Shown: piece after piece, positions 1 to 11,148 of the stretch | How positions within the stretch are numbered: position 1 is the stretch's first letter | Layout of the letters: the number at the start of each line of letters is the position of its first letter | Assembly: GCA_949987565.1 (NCBI GenBank) | Contig: OX465105.1 | Span: 2,639,496-2,703,495, forward strand | DNA length: 64,000 bases | Direction of reading: 5' to 3' | DNA from: Luidia sarsii | Lineage: Eukaryota > Echinodermata > Asteroidea > Paxillosida > Luidiidae | Position numbers and translations under genes: made by a program | The notes under the pieces: model-generated | The model's input: only the letters and a program-made list of their open reading frames with translations | Told to the model about the DNA's origin: nothing | Databases searched by the model: none

Positions 1-257
1 GGAAGGCCAATTATTTTGCCGCATTTTTTCCTTGAATTTGTTGAGTCCGAGTCTAAGTTCCACTCAGTACTCAGTAGTTCCGACTCAAGTTCGAGTTTGA
101 GTCTGAGTCAAGACTCACACAAGTCTGATAGAAATGGTGTCGCTTTAAAGTTTAACTCGTCCAATAATTATTTAGGCTACAGTGTCAATTTTATTTTGTA
201 ATGATAAATTGTAGTTTTTGTCGGAGGTATTTGTACTGGAAATGATTGTAACCGTAC

Positions 258-488
258 CTTCTCTCCAAGTCCAGTGGTATAGAGGGTGATTTTACCCTTA
301 GGTGCCGGTAGCATTGGTAGCTTGCTGTACATGGCCGTGTTGAGCATCCAAGCGGGAATAGGGGGCATGGAGATGGGAGTCTTACCCCCGGCCAGAGCCG
401 ACAGATACCCACCGGGCAGCTTGTCCGACACGGCAAGGGATTCCTTGGTCGCCTTATTGCTAGGCGCTGCCTTATCTACGGCACTCAT
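258..488 (-). CDS. Possible first coding exon of an unrecognised gene
   Basis: Read on the - strand, an ATG at 488-486 in a favourable context (AAGATGA) opens a 77-codon reading frame beginning MSAVDKAAPSNK and ending ...TTGLGEK. A possible donor (GAGAAG|gtacgg) follows at 257-252. The stretch is clearly richer in GC and CpG than its AT-rich surroundings, and upstream of it (780-830) is a CGCG-rich segment that could be a promoter. The protein is rich in Pro, Lys and Ala, with PPIPAWMLN and LPMLPAPKGKI stretches, and has no signal peptide or membrane segment. I do not recognise the family. The next exon would lie beyond the left edge of the window. The + strand frame over the same bases is probably a shadow. 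Based only on composition, start context and a possible donor. Confidence 0.33.
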
Positions 489-779
489 CTTCGCGCGGCA
501 CGATCCAGTCAAACTTTGTCCCAATCAATCAGTCTTCAACTCGACGTCCACACTGACGGTTATTTCATCATTTCTTCACCCGAAGAAAAACGGCAAACCA
601 CTGGTTCATTTGATGAGGCGGGCGTCTGGTACCGATGTCACTTTGCAGGAATTTATCCAATTTGGTGAAGGAATCAGAGGGATTAACACTCCCCTTTAGT
701 GCATACCATTGCACGATTCAAACTTGATATCGCAGTCAGTGCGTGATGTTCGAACGCTAAAAAGTAAGGCGCTCAAAAT

Positions 780-835
780 GCACGCGTGCGTGCGCGCGCG
801 TTCGACGCGTATTTAGTGACGCGCGTTTCCCCTTT
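780..835. promoter_or_regulatory. CpG-dense stretch upstream of the possible - strand exon
   Basis: A run of alternating CGCG/TGCG bases stands out in otherwise AT-rich DNA and lies about 300 bp upstream of the possible - strand start codon. It could belong to a CpG-type promoter or be an alternating purine-pyrimidine simple repeat. No TATA box is obvious. Confidence 0.2.
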
Positions 836-973
836 TTCGTTTCTTTTCTTTTTATGGGCGTGGCAAAATCGGGGACTTTTGGACGCTGGCAGCAGCAGAC
901 ATTTCGATCTTTTACACTCTGAGAACTTCGAAAAAAGAATCCTTGGATTGTTTAACACTTTTCGATTTCAAAT

Positions 974-1084
974 GAAATACAAAAATGTTGCAAACTGCTT
1001 AGCCTAGGGCCTACCAAAATGCAAATCTCAAAATTTAGTGGGCCTGACGTTTCGATCCTAGCAGGACCTTTCTCAAAGGCAGAC
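974..1084 (-). repeat. Foldback-family copy with hammerhead-like core
   Basis: One arm of the dispersed family, reversed here: AAAAATGTTGCAAACTGC, then the AAATTTAGTGGGCCTGACG block, then TTTCGATCCTAGCAGGACC and TTTCTCAAAGGC. On the - strand the core is GGTCC-TGCTA-GGATC followed by GAAAC and GTC, which resembles stem II plus the GAAAC-GTC part of a hammerhead ribozyme. The copy has a single arm and lacks the opposite one. Confidence 0.7.
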
Positions 1085-1407
1085 TTTTCGATTTCGTGAG
1101 ATTTGCGGGGGAAAATCTTCCAAGATTATTCAAGCAAAGTCTTTCCCTCGTGCCTGATGTCCGATTCCAATGTTTCCTATGTCAGACTGATAAATAGGCT
1201 GGTTCCCGCCCCCTACCTGGTATCCAGACGTCTCACGTCCGCCGAAATGTAGGGTATCTGAGTGACCTGAGACTCAATTCTTCATACTTTATTTGTGCAC
1301 AAACATATTATGGGCCCATAGCGAATAATGTGGTACGGAAAACAATATCACTTTCCTCCGATATTTTTTATCCGCTACTGGCCCCTCCTTTTTGAGCTGC
1401 GCTGGCG

Positions 1408-1460
1408 CATGTACGTACGTACACGTACGTACGTCCGTACACGCACGTACGGACGCGTGA
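1408..1460. repeat. ACGT/GTAC simple repeat
   Basis: Imperfect tandem ACGT with CCGT variants. The repeat is self-complementary and could extrude as a hairpin. No gene is seen from 1085 to 2280 apart from this and unique AT-rich sequence. Confidence 0.7.
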
Positions 1461-2280
1461 AGACCTACCAGCCTGGTCGGTGTTTTAATGCGCATGCTCA
1501 GAACAAACTAGAACTGTGAAAAGTCTCTATGCAGTTGTTATGATCGTCACTGCATGTGTCGCGATCATGCGTGTCAATTGTCATTTACTGATTGAGATAA
1601 TCCCCCATCAAACCACCTACATGTACATGATTAATCCATGGAGGTATACAATTCATCGATAATGACGCACTTAACTAAGGAGCAGTAGGTGAGCAAGTTT
1701 AATCCGATTACATGTGTAGTGATTTTCAAGTTCTACCCCAATTGGCATTGAGTCTTACTACTACTTTTGAGTACACTACGCACTTATACAGTTATAGGGT
1801 GCAGAACACTAAATAGAGCTCCCATTGAACACTGTACAAAAACACTCACTTTCAAAGTCAATTATCCCATGCCCAAAAGTCTCTCAGTTCTTGTAGCTAT
1901 ACTTAAAATTGTAGTTTGGACCTTCATCTCTCAGATTCTTTTCAATTTTAGTGCCCTTAGCCGATTAGATTTTTTGCTAATTACCCCCAGAAAAAAACAC
2001 CCCCAAAATGTCTAGTCGTCCAAGCCGAATTTCTGCAAGGATTTTGAGATGGACCCCTCTACTTCCGCAGCCAAATAGGGCCACATTTAAAGCCAGATAT
2101 GGTCCAAATTTCATACCAAATTGAAGAGTGAACCCCCAGGTTGTCTTAAGCTTCACTTGTTCTACAATGTATCAGTTAATTAGCCTCCAAAGACCCCTTA
2201 TTAAAAAAAAGTTGTGGGTACACACTTTATGATAATCAGCTCGGCGGAGCCATCTTGGATGGATTTTGTGTGCTGCACCC

Positions 2281-2341
2281 AGTAGTAGTACTAATACTAG
2301 TACTACTACTACTAGTAGTAGTACTACTACTACTACTTTAC
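2281..2341. repeat. AGT/ACT trinucleotide repeat, internally palindromic
   Basis: Blocks of (AGT)n switch to (ACT)n and back through CTAGTAC junctions, so the tract is largely self-complementary. The same style of repeat recurs at 3560-3900, at 4524-4562 and inside each 371-bp unit further right. Confidence 0.8.
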
Positions 2342-2436
2342 TAGTCCGAGTAACTTGGACCCTTAATACAATCGCCATTTTATTTTATTTTTTGAAAGGG
2401 TGATTGTAACTAGGTCCAAGTTACTCGGACTAGTTG
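2341..2436. repeat. Short inverted-repeat (foldback) element
   Basis: The left arm CTAGTCCGAGTAACTTGGAC...CAATCGCC returns inverted at 2395-2436 (...GATTGTAACTAGGTCCAAG...). A shorter relative of the same arm begins at 40757, directly before the TCCG microsatellite, so this is probably a MITE family. From 2437 to 3550 I see no gene, only A-rich unique sequence. Confidence 0.6.
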
Positions 2437-3559
2437 AGTCTGAGTAACTTGGGCGTTATAATCCCTTTTTTGTTTGGGGGCGGAGGTCGGGCGATCGACC
2501 CCTCCAAATAGAAAAACAGATTTTGTAATGTATCGTGGGAACCCCCGTTTTCGACGCTACACGTTTTCGACGCTTAGCCTTCTAACTCACATCGCACTAT
2601 GAAAACAACTCCGTATATATAACGATCTCAGACTTCATATCTTACAGTTGGTTTCCTGCCTTGTCCGTCACCGAAAATGTGGAAAGTTAAGGCTTTTCCA
2701 GTTGGCCAAACTCGTGTGATTAAAAAAGTTGCTCTTTTGGGGTCTATTTTCCTAGGTACAAAATTGGCAGTTGCTTCGAAGCTCCAGTTTTCTTTATTGT
2801 TGGTCCTAAAAAAATCTGAGTGTACCATAACAAACCCCAACATCCGTAGAAAAAAAAAATATCACGCAACTTGAGGCAGTCCGTTCTGGGTAAAAACTAT
2901 GGAGCCTCCTATAGGGCGTCTCGCTTATATAATTTTTTTTAATTTTTTTTTTATTATAGTTAAAGACAAAAAGTAACATGGCCCAATAGGCTTTTATAAA
3001 AAATGAAAAAAAATAAAAGGGCAGCTAGAGAAAGTACCAAGAAGTAGGAAATGTGTCTCTGGAGTGACATTGGGAAAGGTCATAACTGAAGAAGCAGTGA
3101 GAAAGAGGATTGTGGAGTTTTTTTAAACGTCACAAAAGAAGACATCAACCAGACCATTACGTTTTAAGCATAAATTATGAATGATTTGAGGAAAGTGTTA
3201 GAAGCATTGTCGAAAAAAACAAACAAAGACGAACACAAAAAAACATACAGGGAAGAATTTTACAGTGCCACACAGCATTTTGAGTTATTTTAAGAATTTA
3301 CTTTGCGTTTGGCTGCACTGGGACACCTTACTAAATACCACCGACGAAAATAGGTGACGATGCTTACTGCGTGGTGCGCCGCGGACGTCAACAAAACCGG
3401 GTAATCTTACAGAAGTGACAGGCTTGATCAACCTTCTCTATGATTATTTTAATAGTCTGTGGTGTGGAGAAAGTGACTGAGACCTCTTTTAGTGTGATAC
3501 TTTCGTCCACATTGTTCAGTTTGAAGAAAAGTCCTTATGTCGTCGAAAACCGGTTACTG

Positions 3560-3900
3560 GAGGATACTAGTACTAAGACTATAGTACATGTACATGTACT
3601 ACTTAGTACTATTTTGAGTACTAAGAGTAAGACTACTTATCAGTAAGTACTAGTACATTAGTACTAGTAGTAGTACTACTAAGTACTACTACTACTACTA
3701 CTGACCACTACTACTTACTAGTACTTACTAGTACTAAAAAGTACTAGACTACTGCTATGCTAGTACTACTAGTAGTAGTATACTAGTAGTAGTAGTACTA
3801 CTACTTACTAGGACTAGTAGACTACAACTAGTAGTAGTATGTACAGTAGTACTACAATGTACTAGTACTACTACTAGTACTAGTACTGTAGTAATAGTAG
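3560..3900. repeat. Long degenerate AGT/ACT trinucleotide tract
   Basis: About 340 bp consisting almost only of AGT, ACT and TAC trinucleotides with frequent strand switches at CTAG and GTAC. The Thr/Ser/Val-rich frame on the - strand comes from the repeat and is not a gene. Confidence 0.85.
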
Positions 3901-4648
3901 TACTGTAACACTTAATTTCGTCTTGGGACGAGGACGCTAGAACTCTCGGCCTAGGTTGGTTAGTGTTACTTGGGCGGTAGTCCGAGACAGAGCACCACAA
4001 ATAAGAAAAAGGAGAGACTCCGAACACCAAGATTTGCTTGATGGGGGTTTTATTCAAAACCGGACTAAGTTGAATGCAGGAGTCACAGGAGACTAGATCG
4101 CAAGGATCTATCTCAAGGGTTGGCCATCAGCAGGAGGAGGTGAAGAGAAGAATTCTTACTTGGAAGGGGATGGGGACCTTTCTTTTATACAAGAATAATG
4201 GGGACCAGATTGGAATGGGGGAATACCTAAAAAGGACTTGTTTCTATCATTTACTGAATATGCAATTATAGTTAAATTATCAAATGTTGAACAAGGGACG
4301 GGGTTGGATGAGAAACTACAGTATAGGGTACTGAATAATGAACAATGGATGATAAGGTGGTTTTCCTAATAGGGGCATGTTTTTGTCTTGGACACTCTTT
4401 CTCAGTGACCATACCCATGATGTCATAGGAGACCTTGAAATGCCTACGGGGTTGGTCACTACCAGACTTGGTCCACAGGGGCATGGCTGGGGTGAACATT
4501 ATGGACTGGAATTAGGGCTTACAGTACTACTACTGCTACTACTACTAGTACTAGTACTACTGACTGTGCTACATGCTGTAGTGTACATGTAGTTATAAGT
4601 TATACTATTACTAGTTACTTTATTTTTTTAGTAGATCTACAGTAACTT

Positions 4649-4687
4649 AGTTTGAATTTTGAATTTGAATTTGAATTTGAATTGACT
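4649..4687. repeat. GAATTT hexanucleotide repeat
   Basis: Five to six tandem copies of a GAATTT-type hexamer. The flanks (3900-4650) hold no recognisable gene; frames there are short and lack family motifs. Confidence 0.75.
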
Positions 4688-4883
4688 TTATTCGAATATC
4701 AAATGATCAAAGCAGTTTCAAAAAGTTACATGACATGATCAAAAAAAAAAAATATTAGTCTATCAAAGCAAAGATATTGATATTCGGGGAGCCCGTAAGA
4801 AGCAAGGCTTGTCTGGTACAGCCTCCCTGAAGAGATAGATTAGGAGTTTAGGAGTTTAGCCCTTTTGCTCCTTTTTAAAAATG

Positions 4884-5068
4884 TTGTGGGCCTGACGTTT
4901 TGATCCTAGCAGGACTGACCTCAAACTTCAAAGGCAGCTGGTCACTCTGCCTTTGAGAAAGGTCCTGGGCACTAGGATTGAAACGTCAGACCCACTCAAT
5001 TTTGAGGTTTGCATTTTGGTAATATAGTCAGTAAGCAGTTTGCAACATTTTTGTATATCATTTTTTAT
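4884..5068. repeat. Foldback element, both arms, hammerhead-like core
   Basis: A GGGCCTGACGTTTTGATCC arm at 4889 is followed after a short loop by the inverted arm CTTTGAGAAAGGTCC...GATTGAAACGTCAG at about 4959-5002. The family's 3' tail, ending CAGTTTGCAACATTTTTGTA, follows. The left arm is more diverged than the right. It lies just upstream of the 371-bp tandem array, whose unit ends in a decayed version of the same element. Confidence 0.75.
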
Positions 5069-5109
5069 TTTGATCGTCGCAACGATCGAAATCAAAATAT
5101 TTTTTTTTT

Positions 5110-6722
5110 AAAGGAATAAAAGGGCTAAAGAGTAAAGTTACTGTAGCTATACATGTACATGTACATAGTTTAATATAGTACAACAATGTAGACTGTCGAT
5201 TTCGATCCTGAATAACATCAAAGTGTACATGTATGTAATTCTTCTTTGCTTTCCTTTTAGTCTAGTACTGCCGAACCACTACAAAAAGTCCCTACTTGTA
5301 GAAGTACTACATGTGGTTACTAGTAGTAGTACCAGTAGTAGTAGGTTAGTCCAAGTCTGTCTTCAACTGATGTCCTGGTTACTTCTACTCATACCTTGCA
5401 CTTGCAGTCAATAGTTGAATTAGTAATCTCAAAAGTAAGAGGGCCTGGCCTACTGTAGCACTTGTATTGTAGTATGACCTTTCTCTAAAGGAATAAAAGG
5501 GCTAAAGAGTAAAGTTACTGTAGCTATACATGTACATGTACATGGTTTAATATAGTACAACAATGTAGACTGTCGATTTCGATCCTGAATAACATCAAAG
5601 TGTATGTAATTCTTCTTTGCTTTCCTATTAGTCTAGTACTGCCGAACCACTACAAAAAGTCCCTACTTGTAGAAGTACTACATGTGGTTACTAGTAGTAG
5701 TACCAGTAGTAGTAGGTTAGTCCAAGTCTGTCTTCAACTGATGTCCTGGTTACTTCTACTCATACCTTGCACTTGCAGTCAATAGTTGAATTAGTAATCT
5801 CAAAAGTAAGAGGGCCTGGCCTACTGTAGCACTTGTATTGTAGTATGACCTTTCTCTAAAGGAATAAAAGGGCTAAAGAGTAAAGTTACTGTAGCTATAC
5901 ATGTACATGTACATGGTTTAATATAGTACAACAATGTAGACTGTCGATTTCGATCCTGAATAACATCAAAGTGTATGTAATTCTTCTTTGCTTTCCTATT
6001 AGTCTAGTACTGCCGAACCACTACAAAAAGTCCCTACTTGTAGAAGTACTACATGTGGTTACTAGTAGTAGTACCAGTAGTAGTAGGCTAGTCCAAGTCT
6101 GTCTGCAACTGATGTCGCGGTTACTTCTACTCATACCTTGCACTTGCAGTCAATAGTTGAATTAGTAATCTCAAAAGTTAGAGGGCCTGACCTACTGTAG
6201 CACTTGTATTGTAGTATGACCTTTCTCTAAAGGAATAAAAGGGCTAAAGAGTAAAGTTACTGTAGCTATACATGTACATGTACATGTTTAATATAGTACA
6301 ACAATGTAGACTGTCGATTTCGATCCTGAATAACATCAAAGTGTATGTAATTCTTCTTTGCTTTCCTTTTAGTCTAGTACTGCCGAACCACTACAAAAAG
6401 TCCCTACTTGTAGAAGTACTACATGTGGTTACTAGTAGTAGTACCAGTAGTAGTAGGCTAGTCCAAGTCTGTCTTCAACTGATGTCCTGGTTACTTCTAC
6501 TCATACCTTGCACTTGCAGTCAATAGTTGAATTAGTAATCTCAAAAGTAAGAGGGCCTGACCTACTGTAGCACTTGTATTGTAGTATGACCTTTCTCTAA
6601 AGGAATAAAAGGGCTAAAGAGTAAAGTTACTGTAGCTATACATGTACATGTACATAGTTTAATATAGTACAACAATGTAGACTGTCGATTTCGATCCTGA
6701 ATAACATCAAAGTGTATGTAAT
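5110..6722 (+). repeat. 371-bp tandem repeat array, left part (about 4.3 units)
   Basis: Units begin with AAAGGAATAAAAGGGCTAAA at 5110, 5487, 5858, 6229 and 6599. Spacings are 377, 371, 371 and 370 bp; the first unit has six extra bases. Each unit contains TACATGTACATGTACAT, an AGT-rich block, and an end resembling the hammerhead-like foldback family (GGGCCTGACC...GACCTTTCTC). Copies are nearly identical. A 61-codon frame (ending LLLLIPCTCSQ) is open in each, but its Ser/Leu-rich content comes from the AGT repeat and I do not call it a gene. The fifth unit is broken at 6722 by the inserted element. Confidence 0.92.
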
Positions 6723-6779
6723 TAGCTTTTCCGTTCCATACGGAAAAGCTATTGTTCTTGTTCTGATTTTTTGTTTTTG

Positions 6780-6832
6780 TCTTCTTCTTCTTCTTCTTCT
6801 TCTTCTTCTTCTTCTTCTTCTTCTTTTTCTGG
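6780..6832. repeat. CTT/AAG microsatellite
   Basis: Perfect CTT repeat of about 15 units within the inserted element. The Lys- and Arg-runs it creates on the - strand are artefacts. Confidence 0.95.
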
Positions 6833-6964
6833 TCGGAATAATCCCATAGACAAAGCACAGGGTTTTTTCGGAGGGCACTTTTGCCATTGAACAAACTTTG
6901 ATTTTTTTCAAACTTGACAAATGCATAGAGCCCTTGCTGAAGTTGTGCACAGTTATCTTTAAAA

Positions 6965-8650
6965 CTTCATGACGTCACCACGTCTCACGTGACAGCGCTT
7001 TAAAGGGGCAAATTTCAAACTCAAAAAAAAGCAAAAATGAAAATTCGTTTGGTTCCAATTTTGCACTATATCTAGGTTGGGAAAAGGTGTATCCAAAAAT
7101 TGCCCTCATTTGATCGTGACGTCATCTCATGAATATTAATGAGGTCATAAACTTTTCAGATTTTAACATTCAAATGAGCATATTTGGCCAACGGAGCAAG
7201 ATTTTTTTATTGTTTTTGTTTATATCTATTAGGGATGTAGTCTAGAAACACCCTCTGGGGCCAAAATGCCATGACGCAATCGTGACGTCATCAAAATGCG
7301 TGTTTTTAAAACACATATTCGCCATTGGACAATCTTCTCGAAATTTGTTGGGCAGTTAGCTATTGGGCTAGACATTCTAAATCTTGAGTTGGGAATTCAT
7401 TAACCATTGTTCAGAATTGTTATGATTTTGTTCATATTACAATGTAGTCCCATAAACTTTGTGCGCGTAATATGCACGTGCTTTAAAGGGGCAACTTGTA
7501 CACTACACTGTAGTCATTAATTATGGATTCACGTTGGTAGATCTAAACTTCAGACGAAGATTACTACCTGAACGAAGAAAAAATCGTATTTTTATTTTGT
7601 CTTCAACCGACTCAACATATACCCCGGATTGAAAATATCAAAACATATTTCCGGAATTTCCTTTGTTTTTCATTGTTTAGGTTTTTTTATACTAAGGGCC
7701 ATAGGTTTGTGTACAAATTAGCTGTGAAATCCATTAAGGGCCTAATATCAAATACAAATGGCTTCAAACTTGGCACATACTTAGGTTAGTAGATGGAGAT
7801 TCATTGCAAAAAAGTGAGATCTTCATGACGTCACCACGTGTCACGTGACAGCGCTTTAAAGGGGCAAATTTCAAACTCAAATAAAAGCAAAAATGCAAAT
7901 TCGTTTGGTTTCAATTTTGCAGCATATCTAAGTTGGGAAAAGATGTATCCAAAAATTGCCCTCATTTGATCATGACGTCATCTCATGAATATTAATGAGG
8001 TCATAAACTTGTAAGATTTTAACATTAAATTGAGCATATTTGGCCAACGGAGCAAGATTTTTTTCATTTTTTCGTTTATATCTAATGGGGATGTAGTTTA
8101 GAAACACCGTCCGGGAACAAAATGTCATGACGCAATCGTGACGTCATCAAAATGCGTGATTTTAAAGCACATATTAGCCAATGGTCAATCTTCTCGAAAT
8201 TTGGTGGCCAGTTAGCTATTGGGCTAGACATCTTAAATCCTGAGTATGGAACCGATTAAACATTGTTTTGAATTATTATGATTTGTTAAATATCATTTCT
8301 TAGTCCCATAGACTTTGTGCACGATACGTTGGTGTGACTTTTGGGGTAGGAATGGATGGTACAGGTTCGAAACAGAGTTGCCACCTTCATGAACTCAATC
8401 AAAACGATGCTAAAAGGGGTTTACACCAATATACAGTAAAACTGTGTTTTTTTTCGTTTGTTTGTGCTTGAGTTGTCACGTGACCACCCTTTAAAGGGCC
8501 AACCTGGCATGTGCAATCACGCCACGATCTTAGATCCCGCAGGATCGATATTTAACATATCTAAGTTGGGCAACAATGTATCCAAATATTGCAATAATTA
8601 TGATGATGAGGTCATCTCATGAATATTAATGAGGTAATAAAAAAACCGAT
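6965..8650. promoter_or_regulatory. Cluster of CRE and E-box palindromes
   Basis: Six perfect TGACGTCA octamers (6970, 7117, 7283, 7826, 7973, 8139) and five CACGTG hexamers (6986, 7475, 7835, 7842, 8477) are seen; three of the hexamers sit inside TCACGTGA. TGACGTCA is the known CREB/ATF site and TCACGTGA suits USF/MiT-type bHLH factors. Whether they work as enhancers here is inference. Their number partly reflects the internal 856-bp duplication: three CRE positions, each present twice. Confidence 0.45.
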
Positions 8651-8892
8651 ATTAAATCAATGGTTAACTCCCTTGTTGTGCTGTTGCTAGCGCATATAGC
8701 ATGTGAGAGGAGTTTCAGGGACCAATTAGGTTTCATGACCTTCCTCATGTCATGTAACCCTTTCCTCCGGTCCAGACCGGAAGTACTGTAGTAATCATGC
8801 ATGTGCTACTGGTTTTCAGATTTTCAACTTGGTCTTTCTTCGGGAAAAAAAAGGGAAAAGCTACACGTTCTGTTACAACAGACGTATGTTTC

Positions 8893-9517
8893 TAGTTCTT
8901 CTTTGCTTTCCTTTTAGTCTAGTACTGCCGAACCACTACAAAAAGTCCCTACTTGTAGAAGTACTACATGGGGTTACTAGTAGTAGTACCAGTAGTAGTA
9001 GGCTAGTCCAAGTCTGTCTTCAACTGATGTCCTGGTTACTTCTACTCATACCTTGCACTTGCAGTCAATAGTTGAATTGGTAATCTCAAAAGTAAGAGGG
9101 CCTGACCTACTGTAGCACTTGTATTGTAGTATGACCTTTCTCTAAAGGAATAAAAGGGCTAAAAAGTAAAGTTACTGTAGCTATACATGTACATGTACAT
9201 AGTTTAATATAGTACAACAATGTAGACTGTCGATTTCGATCCTGAATAACATCAAAGTGTATGTAATTCTTCTTTGCTTTCCTTTTAGTCTAGTACTGCC
9301 GAACCACTACAAAAAGTCCCTACTTGTAGAAGTACTACATGTGGTTACTAGTAGTAGTACCAGTAGTAGTAGGCTAGTCCAAGTCTGTCTTCAACTGATG
9401 TCCTGGTTACTTCTACTCATACCTTGCACTTGCAGTCAATAGTTGAATTAGTAATCTCAAAAGCTAGAGGGCCTGACCTACTGTAGCACTTGTATTGTAG
9501 TATGACCTTTCTCTAAG
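8893..9517 (+). repeat. 371-bp tandem repeat array, right part
   Basis: A partial unit (8893-9143) and a complete unit (9144-9517) continue the array beyond the inserted element. The last unit runs directly into a short hammerhead-like fragment (CTTTGAGAAAGGTTCTGCTA) at about 9519-9545, consistent with the unit having arisen from that foldback family. Confidence 0.9.
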
Positions 9518-10109
9518 CTTTGCCTTTGAGAAAGGTTCTGCTACTGTGATTGATCATCTAGGGCAAAACAGCCTGTGTCATGGTACGTGCATAGTGGAAG
9601 GCTAACAATATTGTCACTAAGGCGTATTGTTACAGCTGCCTGCTACATCAAATGTTTGTTAAAAGATGTTTCTTCCTACATTTTGCAGGAATCCTTTATC
9701 ACAAGTGAAATTAATGTGATTGTCTGTTTGAAGTTTTCATCATTTTTAACTACAAATATTTCTTTTTTATTTGATTTGTTTTGTATTTATCTCTGTGTCT
9801 CAGTATGTTTTTCTTTGTATGTTTTAATTGACAAATTTGAAGTTACTTGTGCCTGTTTTCAAGATTTTTCATAATGTCATGATGACATGATGTTGTTTTT
9901 CTTACCCATACATGTGTACATGTATGTGTGTATTACATTCAAAATAGCACAGACTATTTAAACCCCTGTCTTTTGAGAAATGCCCTCCTAGGAACATCAG
10001 GTCAGGCCCACCTAATGTTTGATGTTTGCTTGTTTTGGTCATTTTACTCGTTAAGCAGTTTCCAACATTTAAAGAAATACTAAACTCATTTGTTTATATA
10101 GTTGAGGTG

Positions 10110-10232
10110 ATATACAAAAATGTTGCAAACTGCTTACTGACTAAAATTACCAAAATGTAAATCTTAAAATTTAGTGGGCCTGACGTTTCGATCCAAGCAG
10201 GACCTTTCTCAATGGCAGAGTGACAAGGACAA
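10110..10232 (-). repeat. Foldback-family copy with hammerhead-like core
   Basis: Reversed single-arm copy with the full tail (ATACAAAAATGTTGCAAACT) and the core CCTGACGTTTCGATCC. The outer end reads GGCAGAGTGACAAGGAC, showing that the 5' end of the family extends past CTTTGAGAAAGG. From 9546 to 10109 I see no gene. Confidence 0.8.
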
Positions 10233-10751
10233 AACAGATACATGTACACATAGGAAGAGGGGGAAAGAGTGAATAGGACACGGACGAGAAACAAAGGACA
10301 AAGAGTGAAGCTGGTAGGGAGAGATCAAAGGGAAGGACAAGGAGTAGGGTAGGGATTAGTGAGAAGAGGGGGAAAGATCAAAAAGAAGGGCAAGGAGTAA
10401 AGAAGGGTGTTTATGTAGTTGTTTTGCAATTACAGTGAGTATGTATTACTGATGTTGTCACTTTTCAATCTGCTTTTTCAATGTCATAGTTACTTCGGAA
10501 GGCAGTAATCCATAATTGAAGTCGGAAGTTCCTCAGGTAAATATCTTTCCTTTAACATTGAATTACATGAAAGGATATTTCATGGCATGCCTAATCAAAT
10601 TACACTTATTTCAGTACTGCATGCTAATGACAAATGAGCACTTTTTTAAATTCCAATATTTTAAGATGAGTATGCCCTCATTTCACGATACATTATCACC
10701 GCGCGAATGACGCTGTGATACATGACCAAAATGAACAAGTTTATGAGCATT

Positions 10752-11148
10752 GACAGTATGAACATCTAAACAGTGAAAATGGGATGAAAATGTCATTTAG
10801 CAGTAAAAAGAACATTCACCGTGATTTCACCCCTATTTCATGGCACACAGTTAGCCAAGTCATTTTCACCGTTGTCACCAGTGGTCTCCAAGGCCACATT
10901 CCTGGTGGTAAATGGCTAGAGGCAATTTTGTAATTGAATTAGCCATCCCTCAAGGCTGGAGCTTGCCACCCGTTTTTTCCCATGGTCTCTTTTTAATAAT
11001 GACCTGAAATTGTCCTTATCAGGTCAGAGAAGCGATTATTTTCACTGTGAATTCACTGTAAAAGGCACCATGAAATCACAGTGACTTTTAAGTTTCATGA
11101 TGAAATGACATTTTCACCCCTTTTTCACGGTTTAGATGTTCATAGTGT
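10752..11148. mobile_element. MITE with about 40-bp terminal inverted repeats
   Basis: The left end ATGAACATCTAAACAGTGAA...GATGAAAATGTCATTT is mirrored at about 11097-11148 (AAATGACATTTTCACCCC...GTTTAGATGTTCAT). The interior also has TTTCACYGT-type inverted motifs and no coding frame. The target duplication is unclear, so the superfamily is left open. From 11150 to 12300 I see no recognisable gene. Confidence 0.65.

Larger units (their letters stand above)
6723..8885. mobile_element. 2.2-kb element inserted in the 371-bp array
   Basis: It interrupts the fifth repeat unit; array sequence resumes near 8893. The left end has a small hairpin (AGCTTTTCCGT...ACGGAAAAGCT) and the right end has GGGAAAAGCT. 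Inside are a (CTT)n tract and an internal repeat of about 856 bp: a block starting CTTCATGACGTCACC at 6965 recurs at 7821, and a third partial copy starts near 8470. No transposase frame is visible, so it would be non-autonomous. The superfamily is not identified. Confidence 0.7.

Noticed and set aside
286..699. 137-codon frame on the + strand at the left edge
   Set aside because: Overlaps the more protein-like - strand frame, has no splice sites or family motif, and runs into AT-rich sequence.
6562..6950. Poly-Lys and poly-Arg frames on the - strand
   Set aside because: Both are different frames of the same CTT microsatellite.
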